A DNA stretch of 11,601 nucleotides from JBFMCC01 sp037445635 (GTDB lineage: Bacteria > Chloroflexota > Anaerolineae > Anaerolineales > Villigracilaceae). Position 1 is the stretch's first letter. Each line of letters opens with the position of its first letter. The position numbers and the translations under genes were made by a program. Location: NCBI GenBank assembly GCA_037445635.1, contig JBBIKC010000060.1, positions 1 through 11,601 of the forward strand, written 5' to 3'. Below the pieces are notes generated by a model, which did not search any database, was not told where the DNA came from, and worked only from the letters and a program-made list of their open reading frames with translations. Below, in pieces: positions 10,940 through 11,601 of this stretch.

Positions 10940-11601
10940 TCAATCCACCGTCAGCGTCTTGGACAAATTCCGCGGGAAGTCGGGGTCGAATCCGCGCATC
11001 ACGCTCATGTGATACGACAGCAATTGCAATGGCAGGACGCCAAGCAAGGCCGAAATCTGTGGGTCCGACTTGGGGAGGACGATCAGGTCGTCCGCGTTGG
11101 CGCGCAGGCGTGCATCTTCTTCAGCGATGACGATTGTCCGTGCGCCGCGCACTTTCACCTCGTTGAGTCCGCTGATGATGAGCGGCGTTGCGCTTCCATC
11201 CGAAACGAAAATGATGGGGAAGCCCTTGCTCACCGCGGAGAGCGGTCCGTGTTTGAACTCGGTCGAGAGCATCCCTTCGCAGTGAGCGTAGGTGATCTCT
11301 TTGAGTTTCAGCGCGCCTTCCATCGCGATGGCGAGCGTCGCGCCGTAGCCGAGACAGTACAAATCGTTCCACTCGTTGATGTCTTTGGCGATGGCCTCGA
11401 TTTGCGGCGCGACCATTTCAAGCGTTTTGTCCATCAGGTCGGGAATCGCGTCCAATTCACGCACGTCGCGCCCCGCCATTTTGTAGGCCAGATACAGAAA
11501 GGTCACGACCTGGTTGGTAAAGGTCTTCGTGGCGGGGACGCTGATCTCGTAGCCGCAGCACAAGGGGAGACAGAACGAGGCGGCTTTGGTCAGCGTGGAG
11601 C
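10940..11601 (-). CDS. glmS: GlmS-family SIS-domain protein, C-terminal part (partial)
   Basis: The gene runs out of the window at its 5' side; about 220 residues are visible. They cover the end of the first SIS domain (STLTKAAS, then SVPATKTFTNQVV, compare ASTKTFT of GlmS) and a complete second SIS domain. The latter includes EGALKLKEITYAHCEGMLSTEFKHGPLSAV, with the family's sugar-phosphate-binding glutamate and lysine, and the C-terminal tail PDFPRNLSKTLTVD. GlmS makes glucosamine-6-phosphate from fructose-6-phosphate and glutamine for cell-wall sugars. The glutaminase domain is outside the window, so a double-SIS isomerase or deaminase without it is possible. There is no clear terminator after the stop. 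Confidence 0.75.
   Translation of the reverse strand, partial: STLTKAASFCLPLCCGYEISVPATKTFTNQVVTFLYLAYKMAGRDVRELDAIPDLMDKTLEMVAPQIEAIAKDINEWNDLYCLGYGATLAIAMEGALKLKEITYAHCEGMLSTEFKHGPLSAVSKGFPIIFVSDGSATPLIISGLNEVKVRGARTIVIAEEDARLRANADDLIVLPKSDPQISALLGVLPLQLLSYHMSVMRGFDPDFPRNLSKTLTVD

Overview
The window is a GC-rich bacterial chromosome segment. The gene families, the ribosomal gene order, the TTG starts and the SHOCT-like/DUF2089 operon together suggest a member of the Chloroflexota, probably Anaerolineae. That assignment is an inference from gene content; no rRNA is present to confirm it.

Layout. (1) Positions 1-4022, plus strand: a translation/transcription block tuf(3' end)-rpmG-[8-bp-periodic inverted repeat]-tRNA-Trp-[terminator]-secE-nusG-rplK-rplA-rplJ-rplL, closed by a strong hairpin terminator. 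Three RNA control elements sit inside it: two near-identical L1-binding-site mimics, one before rplK and one before rplA, and an L10-type leader with a terminator hairpin and a competing pairing before rplJ. rpoB does not follow rplL. (2) Positions 4035-5868, minus strand: lexA, with a consensus promoter whose -35/-10 spacer holds a GAAC-N4-GTTC LexA box, and a CorA-type divalent-cation transporter. (3) Positions 5916-8559, plus strand: a consensus extended -10 promoter drives four tightly packed genes. These encode a zinc-ribbon/HTH DUF2089 protein, a beta-repeat DUF4097-like protein, a two-TM membrane protein and a small soluble protein. All four carry the same ~30-residue SHOCT-like module, at the C-terminus in the first two and the N-terminus in the last two. 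A strong terminator closes the unit. (4) Positions 8560-11601, minus strand: a DegV lipid-binding protein, an arsM-arsR arsenic methylation/sensing pair with matching palindromic operators, a decayed fragment resembling the glmS 3' end, and the 3' part of a GlmS-family SIS-domain gene that continues out of the window.

How the parts work together. The first block couples protein-synthesis genes with feedback control by L1 and L10(L12). LexA appears self-regulated. The four-gene SHOCT-like operon is the least described system here. Its modules resemble those of Firmicutes YvlB/LiaX envelope-stress proteins, and the shared helical module suggests that the four products assemble with one another. 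ArsR probably represses both its own promoter and a second promoter just ahead of arsM.
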